A stretch of DNA of 64,000 nucleotides from Halocaridina rubra. Taxonomy: Eukaryota; Arthropoda; Malacostraca; Decapoda; Atyidae. The notes under the pieces are model-generated. The model did no database searches. It was not told the origin of the DNA and saw nothing but the letters and a program-made list of their open reading frames with translations. The translations under genes were made by a program, and so were the position numbers. The stretch spans positions 1-64,000 of the forward strand of contig JAXCGZ010009882.1 in NCBI GenBank assembly GCA_037179515.1. The letters run 5' to 3'. Numbering within the stretch: position 1 is the stretch's first letter; every line of letters begins with the position of its first letter. Positions 63,029-64,000 of this stretch are shown piece after piece.

Positions 63029-64000
63029 ATGTCTTCTATTGAAAACCTAGTGTCTTTGGAAAACCCTACTTGGGAATTCCTCAATGATAATTATACAAAA
63101 ATTGAATTACAAAATCACTGTCGGGAAATAGGTATCACAAGGGTCTGGCACACGAAAGATAAACTCATTGATATGATTCTTGAAAAGCATAGATCGTCAC
63201 TAACAAACGATTCAGAGAGTAATGTTGATAACTGTGAATTAGCTCCTCAAGAGGAAATGAGAGACATTGAAGAGATGAGAGAGAGAATAAAAGTCAGAGA
63301 TCTTGTTATCGATAAACTCAGTGAACTTATGAAAGCTGCAAATATCACAATCAACAAGTTAAATGATCGTGTCTCTTCACTGGAAGAACAAGTCGGGTTA
63401 CTTCAGGGAACATACAACTCACAGCAGACGACACCGGAACAGCAGGGTGTAACCCCTACCCGGCCCCTACCTGAGGGAAGCCTGCTTCTGGGTGACACAA
63501 ACCTCTCCCCTGTCCATATGTCAGACTTGAACCAACAATGCTCCGTTCAAACTTTAAAAGGAGCTAATATAGATCTCATAAATTGTTGGGTCTCAGAGAA
63601 ACTTCGATGGGCTCCTAAATATTGCATCTTATACTGCGGTATTCAAGACATCCTTAATGGATCTCAGCCTGTGGATATCCTTGATAGATTGGGCTCTCTC
63701 ATAACCGATCTCAAGGAGGTGAACGAGGAGATGAGCATACACATATGTGAAGTAGCACCTGTCCTTAGAGTCGAAGAGTTCGATGAAAAGATCAACTATT
63801 TCAATAATCAACTAGCAACTTGGAGTGAGACCAATGGGGTTTCAGTTATCAAGACTAATCTGCAGTTCAGGCTTGGTACCGGCGACGTTGATCGGATGTG
63901 TTATGATGTAAATGATAAGGGGGATGCTCTCAACAGATTTGGCGTCATCAGGTTATTGAACATAATTGCTAAGCAATGCCCATTCTTCAAACTAAGCAAC
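63029..64000 (+). CDS. LINE ORF1 protein, runs past the window end
   Basis: Open for 324 codons from the ATG at 63029. N-terminus: YTKIELQNHCREIGITRVWH and TKDKLIDMIL, shaped like a SAP DNA-binding motif. A coiled-coil-like stretch follows (IDKLSELMKAANITINKLND, RVSSLEEQVGLLQ), then a Pro/Thr linker. The C-terminal half resembles the SGNH/esterase ORF1 domain of CR1-type LINEs: GDTNLSPVH in place of GDS, YCILYCGIQDIL in place of GTND, ICEVAPVL, and NDKGDALNRFGVIRLLNII as the last block. The Ser nucleophile position is Thr. No stops; the ORF2 partner lies beyond 64000. Confidence 0.75.
   Translation, partial: MSSIENLVSLENPTWEFLNDNYTKIELQNHCREIGITRVWHTKDKLIDMILEKHRSSLTNDSESNVDNCELAPQEEMRDIEEMRERIKVRDLVIDKLSELMKAANITINKLNDRVSSLEEQVGLLQGTYNSQQTTPEQQGVTPTRPLPEGSLLLGDTNLSPVHMSDLNQQCSVQTLKGANIDLINCWVSEKLRWAPKYCILYCGIQDILNGSQPVDILDRLGSLITDLKEVNEEMSIHICEVAPVLRVEEFDEKINYFNNQLATWSETNGVSVIKTNLQFRLGTGDVDRMCYDVNDKGDALNRFGVIRLLNIIAKQCPFFKLSN

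Overview
This is eukaryotic nuclear DNA, very probably from a decapod crustacean. The support is indirect: long pure (AT)n and (CT)n arrays, many pogo/Tigger-type DNA transposons, BEL/Pao, RTE-like and CR1/Jockey-like retroelements, and one host gene with GT..AG introns. I cannot name the species. No bacterial operons, CRISPR arrays or canonical tRNA/rRNA genes are visible.

The only host gene I can identify is ABCD4, a half ABC transporter whose vertebrate orthologue exports cobalamin from lysosomes. Ten consecutive + strand exons (17080-62239) join in phase to give 448 codons, from the end of TM1 to the Walker A motif and Q-loop. The first ~50 codons and the C-terminal part of the nucleotide-binding domain were not found in the window. 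Two introns are very large: 16.1 kb (20663-36743), holding an RTE-like LINE and a BEL/Pao element, and 22.3 kb (39758-62036), made almost wholly of Tigger-like elements, their deletion derivatives and microsatellites.

Layout. 1-2.7 kb: 3' part of a CR1/Jockey-like LINE with an intact reverse transcriptase. 3.8-5.25 kb: old Tigger transposase fossil. 6-16.9 kb: back-to-back Tigger-like elements (two transposase pseudogenes, T1 and T2; T2 is bounded by both termini), two copies of a MITE with long inverted arms, and a 276-bp tandem repeat with a tRNA-like promoter. 17-20.7 kb: ABCD4 exons, a small Tigger MITE and a decayed duplicate exon. 23.1-26.5 kb: RTE-like LINE. 27.5-36.4 kb: BEL/Pao element with LTRs, mutated in RT, RNase H and integrase catalytic residues. 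36.7-39.8 kb: four more exons. 40.3-61.9 kb: about a dozen Tigger-family derivatives separated by (TA)n arrays, a third transposase pseudogene (T3, first catalytic Asp changed to Val) and an 86-bp-arm hairpin. 62.0 kb: Walker A exon. 62.9-64 kb: 5' end and ORF1 of another LINE, running off the window.

The main theme is how the transposons and simple repeats relate. Nearly every (TA)n array abuts the terminal inverted repeat of a Tigger-like element, often one on each side. Four MITE copies share one internal breakpoint and an open 49-codon ORF from the transposase N-terminus, and five derivatives carry the same captured LINE 3' tail. Tandem repeats of the T3 family are built from pieces of its own transposase coding sequence. 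All calls come from reading the sequence; no database search was run.
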